A stretch of DNA of 64,000 nucleotides from Acidobacteriota bacterium (GCA_020845575.1 JADLFL010000027.1:1-64000); one strand, 5' to 3'; shown: positions 52,374-61,796, counted from the stretch's first letter. The notes: generated by a model from the sequence alone, not told the origin. A program made the numbers and translations.

Positions 52374-53558
52374 GTGAATTCCCAGATGTACGCGGCCGCT
52401 TCGGAGCGCCGTTTCCAACGTTCCCGGACTGCCGCGGCGGTCCTCGTCCTCGCGCTCGGTGCCGGCGCATGCTCGTCGCCTGCCGAGTCGCCGGCGCCCG
52501 CGACCTCTGCGCCCGCACCCGCGAGCGGCTTCGCGTACCCGTACCCCGCGCTGGCGACGCGCATCGTCGACGCGCTGAAGCCGTCGGCCGGCGAACGCGC
52601 GCTGCTGCGCTACAACCCGAACCAGCTCGGGCCGCTCGAAGCCGAATTGAAGCGGCAGCTCGAGGCGAAGGGCGTCGTCGTGCGATCGCAGCTCTATACC
52701 GACAGCACCGACTTCGCGGCGCGTCTCGCGGAGACCGACATCTACGTGTGGCTGCCGGCGGGTGACACGCCGGCGGCGGCCGAGGATCGGGCTCTGCTCG
52801 CCAAATGGCTGGACGAGGGCCGCGGCCGCCAGATCCACTTCCACTGGGAAGGCGGCACGCGCGACGCCGACGGCCTGCAGGTGGCGCACTCAGAGGCCTA
52901 CGACCGGGTGTACGTCGACGCCCTCGACATCGACTACGCGGCACTCAGCCAGCGGCAGGACCGCGCGATCGCGATCCTGCGTGCGGGTGAAGTGCACGTG
53001 ACCTCGCCCGAGGGCACGGACCTGCGTTTCACCATCGGTCCCGACCGTCCGTTCAGCAAGCAGGACGGCGACGCATCGGCCGAACGCATGAAGACGGCGA
53101 AGGTGCGTGTGGACCGCGAGATCGAGCTGCCGGCCGGCGTGCTCCGCGTGGCGCCGCTCGAGGAGACGGTCAACGGCACGCTGTTCGTGCCGCGCGCCCG
53201 CTTCGGCGACGTGACGGCCACGGGTATCCGACTCACGTTCACGAAGGGCGTCGTGTCCGATGTGACGGCCGAGACCAACCTCGATGCCGTGAAGGGGTTC
53301 CTGGCGTCGGCACCCGGCGCGTCGCACTTCCGTGAGCTGTGCCTCGGCTTCAATCCGAAGCTGAACGTGCCGGCTGGCCAGACGGCGCTGCCCTATTACG
53401 GCTACGGCGACTCGGTTGCGCGGCTCGGTCTCGGTGACAACTTCGAGGTCGGCGGCAACGTGCGCGGCGGCGGTGTCCGCTGGCTCTTCTTCCCCAACAC
53501 GACGATCACCGTGGGCGACACGGTGCTCGTGAAGGACGGCAAGCTGACCGGCATCTGA
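52374..53558 (+). CDS. Lipoprotein with an M29 aminopeptidase-like domain
   Basis: The N-terminus has a hydrophobic stretch ending LALGAGACSS, a plausible though imperfect lipobox, then a Pro/Ala linker. The roughly 340-residue domain resembles M29/aminopeptidase T proteins: ALKPSAGERALLRYNPNQL, VNGTLFVPR, RELCLGFNPKL and GDNFEVGGN. Where M29 enzymes end with metal-binding HxD, this has RWLFF, so some ligands may be lost and activity is doubtful. GTG at 52374 follows AGGAG by 8 nt; ATG at 52386 is the alternative. It is 25 bp after the receptor gene. Confidence 0.6.
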   Translation: MNSQMYAAASERRFQRSRTAAAVLVLALGAGACSSPAESPAPATSAPAPASGFAYPYPALATRIVDALKPSAGERALLRYNPNQLGPLEAELKRQLEAKGVVVRSQLYTDSTDFAARLAETDIYVWLPAGDTPAAAEDRALLAKWLDEGRGRQIHFHWEGGTRDADGLQVAHSEAYDRVYVDALDIDYAALSQRQDRAIAILRAGEVHVTSPEGTDLRFTIGPDRPFSKQDGDASAERMKTAKVRVDREIELPAGVLRVAPLEETVNGTLFVPRARFGDVTATGIRLTFTKGVVSDVTAETNLDAVKGFLASAPGASHFRELCLGFNPKLNVPAGQTALPYYGYGDSVARLGLGDNFEVGGNVRGGGVRWLFFPNTTITVGDTVLVKDGKLTGI

Positions 53559-53576
53559 CGCGCTCGATCGTGTTGC

Positions 53577-53599
53577 GGGTCGGGCTCGGAGCCCGGCCC
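53577..53599 (+). terminator. GC-rich hairpin after the M29-like gene
   Basis: GGGTCGGGCT and AGCCCGGCCC pair over 10 positions (one G-T wobble) around a CGG loop, 18 bp after the stop. No U-tract follows. It may end the receptor transcript, or be one of the REP-like palindromes. Confidence 0.45.
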
Positions 53600-53664
53600 G
53601 CCTGCCCTGCTTCTGCCCCGCGGGGTTGCCCGTGAGTGGCAACCGTACACAATAGGGCAGTTGC

Positions 53665-55965
53665 ATGAGTACGAGCCCCTTCCACATCGCTGTCGTTCTG
53701 GCGCCATTTCTGGCGATTCCGCTCGTTTTCTGGGCGAGCCACCAGCGTCGCGTGCGGGCGTGGCTGCCCGCCCTGATCCCCGGCCTGCTGACGGTCTGGT
53801 TCGCCTCCGCGTTTGTCGCCGTGCGCAACGGCGGTCCCTTCAGCATCGCGATGGAGTGGGCGCCGGCCCTCCGCCTGTCGCTGTCGTTCCGGTTCGACGG
53901 CCTCAGCACGCTGTTTGCGACCCTGATCGCCTTTGTCGGGACGCTGGTCCTCATCTACGCGGCGAAGTACTTCGAGGACCATCCCTACGCCGGGCGATTC
54001 ACCGCCACGCTCTTCGCCTTCATGGGCTCGATGCTCGGGCTCGTCCTGAGCGATAACGTGATCGCGCTCTTCGTGTTCTGGGAGCTCACGGGCTTCACGT
54101 CGTTCCTGCTGATCGGGTTCGAGCACGATCGGCCGGAGGCGCGCCGCGCCGCCACGCAGGCGCTCATCGTCACCGGTGGTGGAGGACTGGCCCTCCTGGC
54201 CGCTGGCATCCTCATGCTGCAGGCCGGCGGCACGCCACAACTGTCCGAGCTTGCGGCGAGCGGAGGCCTTACCGCGCATCCCACCTACGTCGGCATCGCG
54301 TCGTTGCTGATGCTGGCGGCGTGCACCAAGTCGGCGCAGTTCCCGTTCCACTTCTGGCTGCCCAACGCCATGCAGGCACCCACGCCCGTGAGTGCCTATC
54401 TGCACTCGGCCACGATGGTGAAGGCCGGCGTCTATCTCGTTGCGCGCATGACGCCGATCGTCGGCGGCACGATGCTGTGGACCGGCGCCATCACCGTCAT
54501 CGGCACCGCCACCATGCTCGTCGGTGCGACGCGGGCGTTGATGGAGACGGATCTCAAGCGGATCCTCGCCTACTCGACGATCAGCGCGCTCGGCGTCCTG
54601 ATGCTGCTGTTCGCGCAGGGAACACCCGTGGCGGCGACGGCAGGTCTCGCCTATCTGCTCGCGCACGCCTGCTACAAGGGTGCGCTGTTCCTCGTGGCCG
54701 GCACCGTCGAACACGAGACAGGCTCGCGAGATGTCGCGGCGTTGGGCGGTCTGCGCGCGGCCATGCCCGTGACGGCGCTGGCCGCCGGCCTTGCCGCCGC
54801 GTCGATGGCGGGGCTTCCGCTGTTTGCCGGCTTCATCGCGAAAGAGCAGTTGTACGACACGCTGAGGGCCGTCGCGCTGCCGGGCGCATGGTCCGACGTG
54901 CTGACGATTGCCGGCGTCGCGGCCAGCATGGCGCTCGGGGCCGCCGGATTGGTCGCCGGTATCGCACCGTTTCGCGGCAGTTCGATGCCGACACCGGCGC
55001 CACATGACGCGCCGCCCCAGCTGTGGCTCGGGCCCCTGGTGCTCGGCGTCGTCGGCGTGACCCTGGGAGTGGCGCCTGGTCTGTTGACGACGCCGCTCGC
55101 CCTGGCCGTGTCGGCGGTGACAGCAACGTCGCACGACACCACGCTGTCGCTCTGGCACGGCTTCACGCTCACGCTCGCGCTCAGTGCCGTGACGGTGGCT
55201 GGTTCGATCGCCCTGTTCACGTCTCGCGCGCAGTTGTGGCGGTGGACATGGCCGCGGGCACTCCACACCGAAGGCCTGTACTCGTCGACACTCGCGTTGC
55301 TGGACGGTGTCAGCCGCCGCATCGGACCGCCTCTTCAGAGCGCATCGCTGCGGTCCTACGTCCTGGTCGTGGCGTTGACGGCCGTCACGCTGGTGACGAC
55401 GGCGCTTGCCATGAACAGCGCGCTGCCGGAAGCGAGACGCACGACGTCGGTGGAGTTCCACGAAGCCATGCTGGCGACCCTGATCGTCGCCGGCGCCCTC
55501 TCGGCCGTCGTCGCGCGAACGACGATGGCCGCCGTGCTGTCGCTCGGCGTCGTGGGCTACGGCGTGGCGGTGATGTATGCGCTGCTCGGTGCGCCGGACC
55601 TGTCGATGACGCAGTTCGCCGTGGAGACGCTGACCGTCGTCATCTTCGTGCTCGTGTTCGCCAACCTGCGGGGGTTCGCCGATCTCTCGTCGCGGTTCGT
55701 CCGCGCGCGCGACGCTGCTGTTGCCATCGCCGCGGGTGCGGTGGTCACGACGCTGGTGTTGTTCATCGGTTCGTCGGGGACGACATCGAGGCTCTCGGCG
55801 TACTTTGCCGACGCCGCGCCGCGTCTCGCGCACGGCCACAACATCGTCAACGTGATCCTGGTGGATTTCCGCGGCTTCGACACCATGGGTGAAATCACGG
55901 TGCTCGTGACCGTCGCGATAGGCGTAAGAGCATTGTTACTGATCTCACAGGAGGGCACCCGATGA
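53665..55965 (+). CDS. mrpA: Mrp Na+/H+ antiporter subunit A
   Basis: MrpA is the largest subunit of the multisubunit Mrp cation/proton antiporter, related to complex I NuoL. The 766-residue protein is almost all membrane helices. The NuoL-like core has the key Glu in [14 protein letters not shown] (about 138-151) and Lys in [13 protein letters not shown] (about 247-259). After about residue 620 it carries the extra C-terminal domain ([17 protein letters not shown]) that distinguishes full MrpA. It is the first of seven genes. Confidence 0.95.
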   Translation: MSTSPFHIAVVLAPFLAIPLVFWASHQRRVRAWLPALIPGLLTVWFASAFVAVRNGGPFSIAMEWAPALRLSLSFRFDGLSTLFATLIAFVGTLVLIYAAKYFEDHPYAGRFTATLFAFMGSMLGLVLSDNVIALFVFWELTGFTSFLLIGFEHDRPEARRAATQALIVTGGGGLALLAAGILMLQAGGTPQLSELAASGGLTAHPTYVGIASLLMLAACTKSAQFPFHFWLPNAMQAPTPVSAYLHSATMVKAGVYLVARMTPIVGGTMLWTGAITVIGTATMLVGATRALMETDLKRILAYSTISALGVLMLLFAQGTPVAATAGLAYLLAHACYKGALFLVAGTVEHETGSRDVAALGGLRAAMPVTALAAGLAAASMAGLPLFAGFIAKEQLYDTLRAVALPGAWSDVLTIAGVAASMALGAAGLVAGIAPFRGSSMPTPAPHDAPPQLWLGPLVLGVVGVTLGVAPGLLTTPLALAVSAVTATSHDTTLSLWHGFTLTLALSAVTVAGSIALFTSRAQLWRWTWPRALHTEGLYSSTLALLDGVSRRIGPPLQSASLRSYVLVVALTAVTLVTTALAMNSALPEARRTTSVEFHEAMLATLIVAGALSAVVARTTMAAVLSLGVVGYGVAVMYALLGAPDLSMTQFAVETLTVVIFVLVFANLRGFADLSSRFVRARDAAVAIAAGAVVTTLVLFIGSSGTTSRLSAYFADAAPRLAHGHNIVNVILVDFRGFDTMGEITVLVTVAIGVRALLLISQEGTR

Positions 55966-56423
55966 CGCCCTTGCCCTCACCCGCATCGACGCCGACACCG
56001 ACGTCGACGATCCTGATGACGGCGGCGCGCGTGCTGATGCCGCTGTTGCTGTTGTTCGCCGTGTTCCTGTTGTTGAGAGGACACAACCAACCGGGAGGCG
56101 GCTTCGTGGGCGGGCTCGTCGTTGCCGCATCCCTGGTCCTGTACGCGATTGCCGCCGGTGTGTCAGCGGCACGTCGTGCCCTGCTCGTCAGTCCGTCGAC
56201 GCTGCTCGGGGTTGGCCTGCTTGTGGCGCTGGCCAGCGGCATGCCGGCCGTCATCGCCGCCAAGCCGTTCATGACGGCGTTGTGGACCGACGTCGGTGTC
56301 GGATCGACGGAACTCGCCGTCGGGACGCCGCTGGTGTTCGATATCGGCGTCTTCCTGGCCGTGATTGGCGTGGTGCTGACCATCGTGTTCACGCTGGCCG
56401 AGACGGTCCTGGCCGAGGAGTGA
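55962..56423 (+). CDS. mrpB: Mrp antiporter subunit B
   Basis: A 153-residue membrane protein with the diagnostic [20 protein letters not shown] (about 43-62) and four predicted helices. It overlaps the mrpA stop by four bases (ATGA), so the two are translationally coupled. The C-terminal end ([18 protein letters not shown]) is typical of MnhB. Confidence 0.95.
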   Translation: MTPLPSPASTPTPTSTILMTAARVLMPLLLLFAVFLLLRGHNQPGGGFVGGLVVAASLVLYAIAAGVSAARRALLVSPSTLLGVGLLVALASGMPAVIAAKPFMTALWTDVGVGSTELAVGTPLVFDIGVFLAVIGVVLTIVFTLAETVLAEE

Positions 56424-56424
56424 G

Positions 56425-56796
56425 ATGGAACTGTTGTTGGCGATTGTCGCGGGAGTGCTGTATGCGGCCGGGCTGTATCTGATGCTCAGGCGCCGCCTCG
56501 CGCAGCTCATCATCGGACTCAGCCTCCTGTCGAACGGATCGAACATCCTGATCCTGTCGGCGGCAGGTGTGACGCGCGCGAAGCCACCGCTCGTCACGCA
56601 GGGCATTCCGTTGGAACACTACGCCGACCCTGTTCCGCAGTCGCTCATCCTGACGGCCATCGTCATCGGGTTCGGCGTGCTGGCGTTCGCGCTCGTTCTC
56701 GCCTACCGCGTCCGTCAGTCCGTTGGCACGGACGACATCGATGCGGTAGGTCCTGATTTCGTCACGGCGAAGTCGGGCACGGTGGATCGCGCGTGA
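56425..56796 (+). CDS. mrpC: Mrp antiporter subunit C (NuoK-like)
   Basis: A 123-residue NuoK-like protein with three membrane helices. [14 protein letters not shown] (about 32-45) and the loop [13 protein letters not shown] (about 71-83) are the conserved features. It starts 1 bp after the mrpB stop and overlaps mrpD. Confidence 0.94.
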   Translation: MELLLAIVAGVLYAAGLYLMLRRRLAQLIIGLSLLSNGSNILILSAAGVTRAKPPLVTQGIPLEHYADPVPQSLILTAIVIGFGVLAFALVLAYRVRQSVGTDDIDAVGPDFVTAKSGTVDRA

Positions 56797-58301
56797 TGCT
56801 CCTCACGCTTCCCATCGTCCTGCCGCTGTTGACGGCGATCGTGCTGCACCTGCTCCCGCAGCGGAGTCGTCTGCTCCGCGTGGTCGCGTTCGCCGGGTCG
56901 CTGGCGACGCTCGCGGCCGCCATCGGCATCTTCATCAGGGTCCAGGAGACGGGCATCGAGGTGCTTCAGGTCGGATCGTGGCCGGCACCATTCGGCATCA
57001 CGCTCGTTGCCGACCTGCTCAGCGCGATGATGATCGTGGTCGTCGGCGTGATCGGCGTGGCGGTCACCGGCTCGTCGTTCGCCGGCGTCGATCCACGTCG
57101 CGAGTCGCTCGGGTATCACCCGCTGATTCAGGTCATCCTCATGGGAGTGGCCGGTGCGTTCCTCACGGGCGACATCTTCAACCTGTACGTCTGGTTCGAG
57201 GTGATGCTGATCGGCTCGTTCGTGCTGATGGCGCTCCACCGGACGCGCGCGCAACTGCACGCGGCGTTCACGTACGTCGGCCTCAACCTGCTGGCGTCTG
57301 CGTTCCTGCTGACCGCGATCGGTCTGCTCTATGGGCAGGCGGGCACGCTGAACCTCGCCGATCTCGCGCAGGCCTGGCCGGAGCGCCGTACGCCGGGGCT
57401 CGACGCGGCGCTGTCGATGCTGTTCCTGACCGCCTTCGGGATCAAGGCCGGCCTGTTCCCGTTGTTCTTCTGGCTGCCGGCCTCGTATCACACGCCCCCG
57501 GCCGCCGTCGGCGCGCTGCTGGCGGGGTTGCTCACCAAGGTCGGTGTGTACGCGATGATGCGCGTGTTCACGCTGCTGTTCCCCGACCCGGGCAGTCACG
57601 TGTACAACGTCCTGCTGGTACTCTCGGCGCTGACGATGGCGGTGGGGCTCATCGGCGCGCTGGCCCAGCGGGATTTCCGGCGCGTGCTGTCGTTCAACCT
57701 GGTCGGGCACATCGGCTTCACGACCGTCGGCCTCGCGTTGTGGACGCCCGCGGCGCTCGCCGGATCGATCCTGTACGTGCTGCATCACATGCTCGTCATC
57801 TCGACGTTGTTCCTCGTCAGCGGTTTCTTCCTCAGGCAGCGACGGACCACGGATCTCGGCGCGCTCGGCGGGCTGTATCGATCGCAGCCCGGGATCGCCT
57901 GCCTGACGCTCATTCCGCTGTTCTCGCTCGCGGGCGTGCCGCCGCTGTCGGGGTTCATCGCGAAGGTCGGCGTGATCACGCCGATCCTCGGCACGGGCCA
58001 CTACCTGGTTGCCGCAGTGGCGCTGTCGGTGAGCCTGCTCACCGTGCTCTCCATGGCGCGACTCTGGGAGGAGGCGTTCTGGAAACCGGCGCCGGAGCCG
58101 TCATCGCATCCGGTGCCGCAGACGCGCCTCGGGGCGACGGTCGTCCTCCCTGTCGCGTTCCTCGCCAGTCTCACGATCGCGCTGACGGTCTTCGCCGGCC
58201 CGGTGTCGGGCCTGAGCCTGCGGGCGGCCGAACAGCTGCTCGAGCGGAACACGTACATGCGTGCCGTACTCGGAGAGGGGGTGCCGCGTGCTGCTCGGTA
58301 A
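56796..58301 (+). CDS. mrpD: Mrp antiporter subunit D (NuoN/NuoM-like)
   Basis: A 501-residue proton-channel-type subunit with about 14 helices. The conserved Glu lies in YVWFEVMLIGSFVLM and the Lys in LLTKVGVYAMMRV. The ATG at 56796 shares its first base with the mrpC stop; a GTG one codon earlier is also possible. Late residues FIAKVGVI and SLAGVPPLSGF are typical of this family. Confidence 0.95.
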   Translation: MLLTLPIVLPLLTAIVLHLLPQRSRLLRVVAFAGSLATLAAAIGIFIRVQETGIEVLQVGSWPAPFGITLVADLLSAMMIVVVGVIGVAVTGSSFAGVDPRRESLGYHPLIQVILMGVAGAFLTGDIFNLYVWFEVMLIGSFVLMALHRTRAQLHAAFTYVGLNLLASAFLLTAIGLLYGQAGTLNLADLAQAWPERRTPGLDAALSMLFLTAFGIKAGLFPLFFWLPASYHTPPAAVGALLAGLLTKVGVYAMMRVFTLLFPDPGSHVYNVLLVLSALTMAVGLIGALAQRDFRRVLSFNLVGHIGFTTVGLALWTPAALAGSILYVLHHMLVISTLFLVSGFFLRQRRTTDLGALGGLYRSQPGIACLTLIPLFSLAGVPPLSGFIAKVGVITPILGTGHYLVAAVALSVSLLTVLSMARLWEEAFWKPAPEPSSHPVPQTRLGATVVLPVAFLASLTIALTVFAGPVSGLSLRAAEQLLERNTYMRAVLGEGVPRAAR

Positions 58302-58761
58302 CATGCTGCTCGCGCTCACGTGGGCGGCGCTGCAGAGCGAGTTCTCGCTGTTCACGCTCTTCACGGGACACGTCCTCGGGTACGTGATCCTCGTGGCGCT
58401 GGTGCGTGGCGGCGTACTCGCGCCGTCGCCGTACATCGGGCGCGTCCATCGCGTGATCGGCCTCGCCGGACACTTCCTCTACGAGCTCGTGCGGGCGAAC
58501 ATCCGCCTCGCGCTCGATGTCGCGACGCCGCGATTCCAGATGAAGCCGGGCATCGTCGCGGTGCCGCTGGATGCCACCGAAGACGGCCAGATCCTGCTTC
58601 TCACGATGCTGATCAACACGACGCCGGGGAGTGTCGCGCTCGACGTGTCGCCTGACAGGAAGACGCTCTACGTGCACGTCATGTACATGGACAGTCCGGA
58701 CGCCGCGCGCGAGGAGATCAAGCAGGGCTTCGAGCGGCGCGTGCTCGACGTCCTCGGGTGA
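58288..58761 (+). CDS. mrpE: Mrp antiporter subunit E
   Basis: A 157-residue protein with two N-terminal helices and a soluble tail. LYELVRANIRLALDV and TPGSVALDVSPDRKTLYVHVMY are the MnhE signatures. The GTG at 58288 lies 14 bases inside the end of mrpD with AGGGGG upstream; earlier starts would add non-conserved residues. Confidence 0.93.
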   Translation: MLLGNMLLALTWAALQSEFSLFTLFTGHVLGYVILVALVRGGVLAPSPYIGRVHRVIGLAGHFLYELVRANIRLALDVATPRFQMKPGIVAVPLDATEDGQILLLTMLINTTPGSVALDVSPDRKTLYVHVMYMDSPDAAREEIKQGFERRVLDVLG

Positions 58762-58765
58762 TCCG

Positions 58766-59029
58766 ATGCCGAGTCTTGCCTTTCTCGCTGCGCTGACGAT
58801 GCTCTCGGTGGCCGCGGCCCTGACCTTCATCAGGCTGGTCAAGGGACCGACGCTGCCCGACCGGGTCATCGCCATCGACCTCATCGGCGTGCTGCTGGTG
58901 TGCCTCCTCGTCCTGATGGCCGGCAGGACGGGGCAGGAGGCCTTCCTCGACGTGGCCATGGTCGTGGCCCTCATCAGCTTCGTCGGAACCGTGGCGTACG
59001 CGCGTTACATCGAACGGGAGGGGTCGTGA
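58766..59029 (+). CDS. mrpF: Mrp antiporter subunit F
   Basis: An 87-residue protein of three helices. RLVKGPTLPDRVIAIDLIGV (about 23-42) is the diagnostic MrpF stretch, and the C-terminal GTVAYARYIERE is typical. It starts 4 bp after mrpE and overlaps mrpG. Confidence 0.95.
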   Translation: MPSLAFLAALTMLSVAAALTFIRLVKGPTLPDRVIAIDLIGVLLVCLLVLMAGRTGQEAFLDVAMVVALISFVGTVAYARYIEREGS

Positions 59030-59367
59030 TCGAGTGGGTGTCCGGCGCGCTGTTCGTCATCGGCGGGACGCTGGCCCTGCTCGCCGGCATCGGCGTGTAC
59101 CGCATGCCTGACGTCTTCACGCGCATGCAGGCGTCAACCAAGGCGTCGACGCTCGGCCTCGGCTGCCTCCTGATGGGCGTCGCACTCCGTAACCCGGAGC
59201 TTTCCTTTGTCGTCCGCAGCGCGAGCATCGCGGCGTTCATGCTGCTGACGACGGCGGTGTCCGCGCACGTGATCGCGCGAGCGGCGGCCCGCAGTGGCGC
59301 ACCGATCTGGCGCGGCACCGTCGTGGACGAGCGCCCCGACCCGGGCGACAGGTCGCAGCACCACTGA
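59026..59367 (+). CDS. mrpG: Mrp antiporter subunit G
   Basis: A 113-residue protein that begins with GTG overlapping the mrpF stop (GTGA), preceded by GGAGGGG. GIGVYRMPDVFTRMQASTKA (about 25-44) is the MrpG hallmark; three helices are visible. It completes a full mrpABCDEFG set, which would exchange cytoplasmic Na+ for protons. Confidence 0.94.
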   Translation: MIEWVSGALFVIGGTLALLAGIGVYRMPDVFTRMQASTKASTLGLGCLLMGVALRNPELSFVVRSASIAAFMLLTTAVSAHVIARAAARSGAPIWRGTVVDERPDPGDRSQHH

Positions 59368-59387
59368 AAGAGCCCGAGACAGCCTGG

Positions 59388-59413
59388 TGTAGCCGCCGGA
59401 TCTCATCCGGCGG
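59388..59413. repeat. REP-like palindrome after mrpG
   Basis: GTGTAG leads into CCGCCGGAT-CTC-ATCCGGCGG, a perfect 9-bp inverted repeat. A related element lies on the opposite strand at 61221-61246. It could also serve as a terminator or 3'-end stabiliser for the mrp operon. Confidence 0.7.
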
Positions 59414-59487
59414 GCAGGACGCGGGCGTCGCCCCTATGCGGGCGGGCAAGTCGCACCGGCGGTGGCCTGCGACGCGGCGGACGATGT

Positions 59488-59493
59488 TACGAT
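59488..59493 (+). promoter_or_regulatory. -10 hexamer TACGAT before the Uma2 gene
   Basis: The hexamer ends 7 nt before the ATG at 59501, which would make the message leaderless and argues against the in-frame ATG at 59492 inside the hexamer. Confidence 0.4.
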
Positions 59494-59500
59494 GCGAGTC

Positions 59501-60118
59501 ATGTCGACAGCGACGCGGGAGTCGGTGCCGGGGGTGGTTTCGAACGACTACCCGCAGGCTCGCCGGCTGACGCGCGAAGAGTTCGAACGTGCGGGCGAGC
59601 TCGGGTTGTTCGGGCCCGAGGAGCGGCTGGAGCTCATCGACGGCATCGTGGTGCGAAAGATGACTCCGCAGAACCCTCCCCATGCGAGCGGGATCGCCTT
59701 CGTCGAGCGGGCGCTGCGAGCGCTCGAACTCGCTGGTGTCCACCTGCGCATCCAGCTTCCCCTCGCACTCGGAACGCACGCGGAACCAGAGCCCGACATC
59801 GCCGTCGTGGACGGAGACGCAGCGGACTACACGCGCGATCACCCGGCCAGTGCGCGACTCGTCGTAGAGGTGTCCGACACGACCCGACAGTTCGATCGAA
59901 CGAACAAGGCCAGTCTCTATGCCAGTGCCGGGATCCCCGAGTACTGGATCCTGGACCTGCCCGATCGCGCCCTCGAAATCATGCGCGACCCGGCGCCGAG
60001 GACTGGTGAGCCGTTCGGCGCGCACTACCGCAGCGTCACGCGTCACACCGGAACCGACAGCGTTCGGTCGCTGCTCTCGAATCGCGACATCGCCGTCGCG
60101 GCGCTTCTTCCTCGCTGA
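59501..60118 (+). CDS. Uma2-family (DUF820) PD-(D/E)XK nuclease-like protein
   Basis: A 205-residue protein of the Uma2 family, whose fold resembles restriction endonucleases. RLTREEFERAGELGLF and ERLELIDGIVVRKM form the front half; EPDIAVVDGD and ARLVVEVSDTT supply the acidic catalytic positions; EYWILDLPDRALEI follows. The family is very common in cyanobacteria and some soil bacteria, often in many copies; its biological role is unknown. It stands alone between two repeats. Confidence 0.85.
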   Translation: MSTATRESVPGVVSNDYPQARRLTREEFERAGELGLFGPEERLELIDGIVVRKMTPQNPPHASGIAFVERALRALELAGVHLRIQLPLALGTHAEPEPDIAVVDGDAADYTRDHPASARLVVEVSDTTRQFDRTNKASLYASAGIPEYWILDLPDRALEIMRDPAPRTGEPFGAHYRSVTRHTGTDSVRSLLSNRDIAVAALLPR

Positions 60119-60151
60119 GGCGCGCGTCGACCGACTGCGCGCACGCTGTCT

Positions 60152-61138
60152 CTACTTGAGGAGGCTTTCCAGCGTCGGTCCCATCGCCTCCGCCCAGATG
60201 GCGTAGCCCTTCGCGGTGGGATGCAGGTAGTCGTACATCACGTCCTGCGAGATGGAGCCATCGGCGTCGAGGAAGCGCGCGCCGATGTCGAGGAAGGTGA
60301 TGCCGTTGCGGCCATCGAGTTGCGCGAGACGCTCGTTGACGGCGGCGACCTTCGCGCGCGTGGCGTCGGGCTTCACGCCGCGCGGGAAGATGCCGAGCAG
60401 CAGGATCCTGGTTGAAGCAGATCGCCGATGAAGTTCGGCGCAGATGGCCTCGACGCCCTGGGCGATCTCGTCGACGGTATTGATCCCCATGTTGTTGGTG
60501 CCGATCATCACCACGACAACCTTCGGCGCGACGCCGTCGAACTCGCCATGCGTGAGTCGCCAGAGCACGTTCTCGGTGCGATCCCACCCGTACCCGAGAT
60601 TGACCACCCGCCTGCCGGCGAAGACGCGGTCCCACACCTCCACGCCCGTGCGCCTGCCGCTGGCGGGATCGCCGCCCCAGAAGTGCGTGATCGAATCGCC
60701 GAGCATGACGATCTCCGGCTGTCGCTCCCGCATCAGATCCACGATCGCCGCGTGGCGCGCGGACCAGTCGTAGCTGCGCCAGTCGCGATTCTGCGTGAGC
60801 GGGACCAGCGTTGATGGCTTGCGCGTGCCGGTTGGCGGAGTCCAGGCCACGGTCCAGCCGACGCCAGTGCCGTCCGGCGTGAACAGTCGCGCCCTGGCCG
60901 TGTATCCGGCCGGCACATCGATGGGCTCGAGCCACTCACCGGCGTCCCTGCCCGGCTCGCTCCCGTCGAGCGTGTAGCGAATCACCATGCCGGCAGGTGG
61001 CGCGGCGGCCGTGAGTATGCCGTCAGCGCGCAGCGATATCGCCGGAGCCTCGGCGTGAACGGGCGTGGCCACCTGTGCCCACGCCGCGAGCGGGACACAC
61101 ATCAGGGCTCCTGTGAGAGCCAGTCGTCGAAGCATCAT
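60152..61138 (-). CDS. Secreted GDSL/SGNH esterase with an N-terminal beta-sandwich
   Basis: This 328-residue protein has a signal peptide (LALTGALMCVPLAAWAQ). An N-terminal domain with VIRYTLDGSEPG (about 50-61) resembles chitobiase C-terminal (CHB_HEX_C) modules that sit next to sugar-active domains. The SGNH hydrolase follows: IVMLGDSITHFWGG (block I with the catalytic Ser), GYGWDRTENV, VMIGTNNMG and DYLHPTAKGY (catalytic Asp and His). This suggests a deacetylase or esterase acting on polysaccharide; the substrate is not known. ATG at 61138 has GGAGGG upstream. Confidence 0.87.
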   Translation of the reverse strand: MMLRRLALTGALMCVPLAAWAQVATPVHAEAPAISLRADGILTAAAPPAGMVIRYTLDGSEPGRDAGEWLEPIDVPAGYTARARLFTPDGTGVGWTVAWTPPTGTRKPSTLVPLTQNRDWRSYDWSARHAAIVDLMRERQPEIVMLGDSITHFWGGDPASGRRTGVEVWDRVFAGRRVVNLGYGWDRTENVLWRLTHGEFDGVAPKVVVVMIGTNNMGINTVDEIAQGVEAICAELHRRSASTRILLLGIFPRGVKPDATRAKVAAVNERLAQLDGRNGITFLDIGARFLDADGSISQDVMYDYLHPTAKGYAIWAEAMGPTLESLLK

Positions 61139-61220
61139 GTCAGTGCGTCCCTCCGTCTCGACACCTTGTCGACCGCCGCCAAGCATAGACCGCGTCGTGA
61201 CCTTCGACACGCATCACTGA

Positions 61221-61281
61221 CTGCCGGACAAAGTCCGGCAGCTACACCACTTGTCCCGTAGGGGTCGGGCTTGCCCGACCC
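61221..61281. repeat. REP-like double palindrome
   Basis: CTGCCGGAC-AAA-GTCCGGCAG (61221-61241) and GGGTCGGGC-TT-GCCCGACCC (61262-61281) are two perfect 9-bp inverted repeats separated by 20 bp. On the minus strand the first is preceded by GTGTAG, exactly as in the element at 59388, which is itself followed by a GGGCGTCGCCCC-type palindrome. The gap to the next gene (61282-61364) holds nothing else. Confidence 0.75.
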
Positions 61282-61364
61282 GTCGCGCATCGCGGCGGTG
61301 GCGTCGACACGCGAATTCTGATACGAGTGCGTGACCAATCATCGTTGAGTCGCGGAGGCCGAGA

Positions 61365-61796
61365 GTGAAGACGGCATACCTTGTCGCGTTGGTGCTCCTG
61401 TCGATCGGGTTCGCGCTGTTGGCAGGCGCCGGTTACATGCGCTACCAACGCGGCAGGTTCGAGGCGAGCGCCGCGCGCGCGTCGGGTCGCGTGCTGGAGA
61501 TCGTCGTCACCGAGTCGGGCAGCGAGCGATGCCTCGCGCCGCGCGTGCGCTTCGACGTGCAGGGAACCGCGCACGAGTTCGTGCCGTCCGTCCGCGCCTG
61601 TCCCAACGATGGCGGCCCAGACGTGCGCTGGTCGGTAGGCGACGAGGTGACGGTGCTCTACGAGCCCGCGAATCCGTCGCGGGCAGACATGGGAGGCGGC
61701 ATGAACAGCTGGCTGCCGACCATCGTGCTCGGCATCTTCGGCGTCGTGTTCGTTGCATGTGGTGCCTTCTCCGTTCACATCGGGCGGGATTCGTGA
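61365..61796 (+). CDS. DUF3592-family membrane protein
   Basis: A 143-residue protein with an N-terminal membrane helix (LVALVLLSIGFALLAGAGY), a beta-rich extracytoplasmic domain (SGRVLEIVVTE, PRVRFDVQG, GDEVTVLYEPANPSRA) and a C-terminal helix (TIVLGIFGVVFVACGAF). This matches DUF3592; VLYEPANPSRA is the usual signature. The function is unknown. Confidence 0.85.
   Translation: MKTAYLVALVLLSIGFALLAGAGYMRYQRGRFEASAARASGRVLEIVVTESGSERCLAPRVRFDVQGTAHEFVPSVRACPNDGGPDVRWSVGDEVTVLYEPANPSRADMGGGMNSWLPTIVLGIFGVVFVACGAFSVHIGRDS

Noticed and set aside
53506-55839. A 777-codon minus-strand frame opposite mrpA
   Set aside because: The translation is low-complexity Arg/Gly/Gln/His without any recognisable motif; mrpA on the plus strand is certain.
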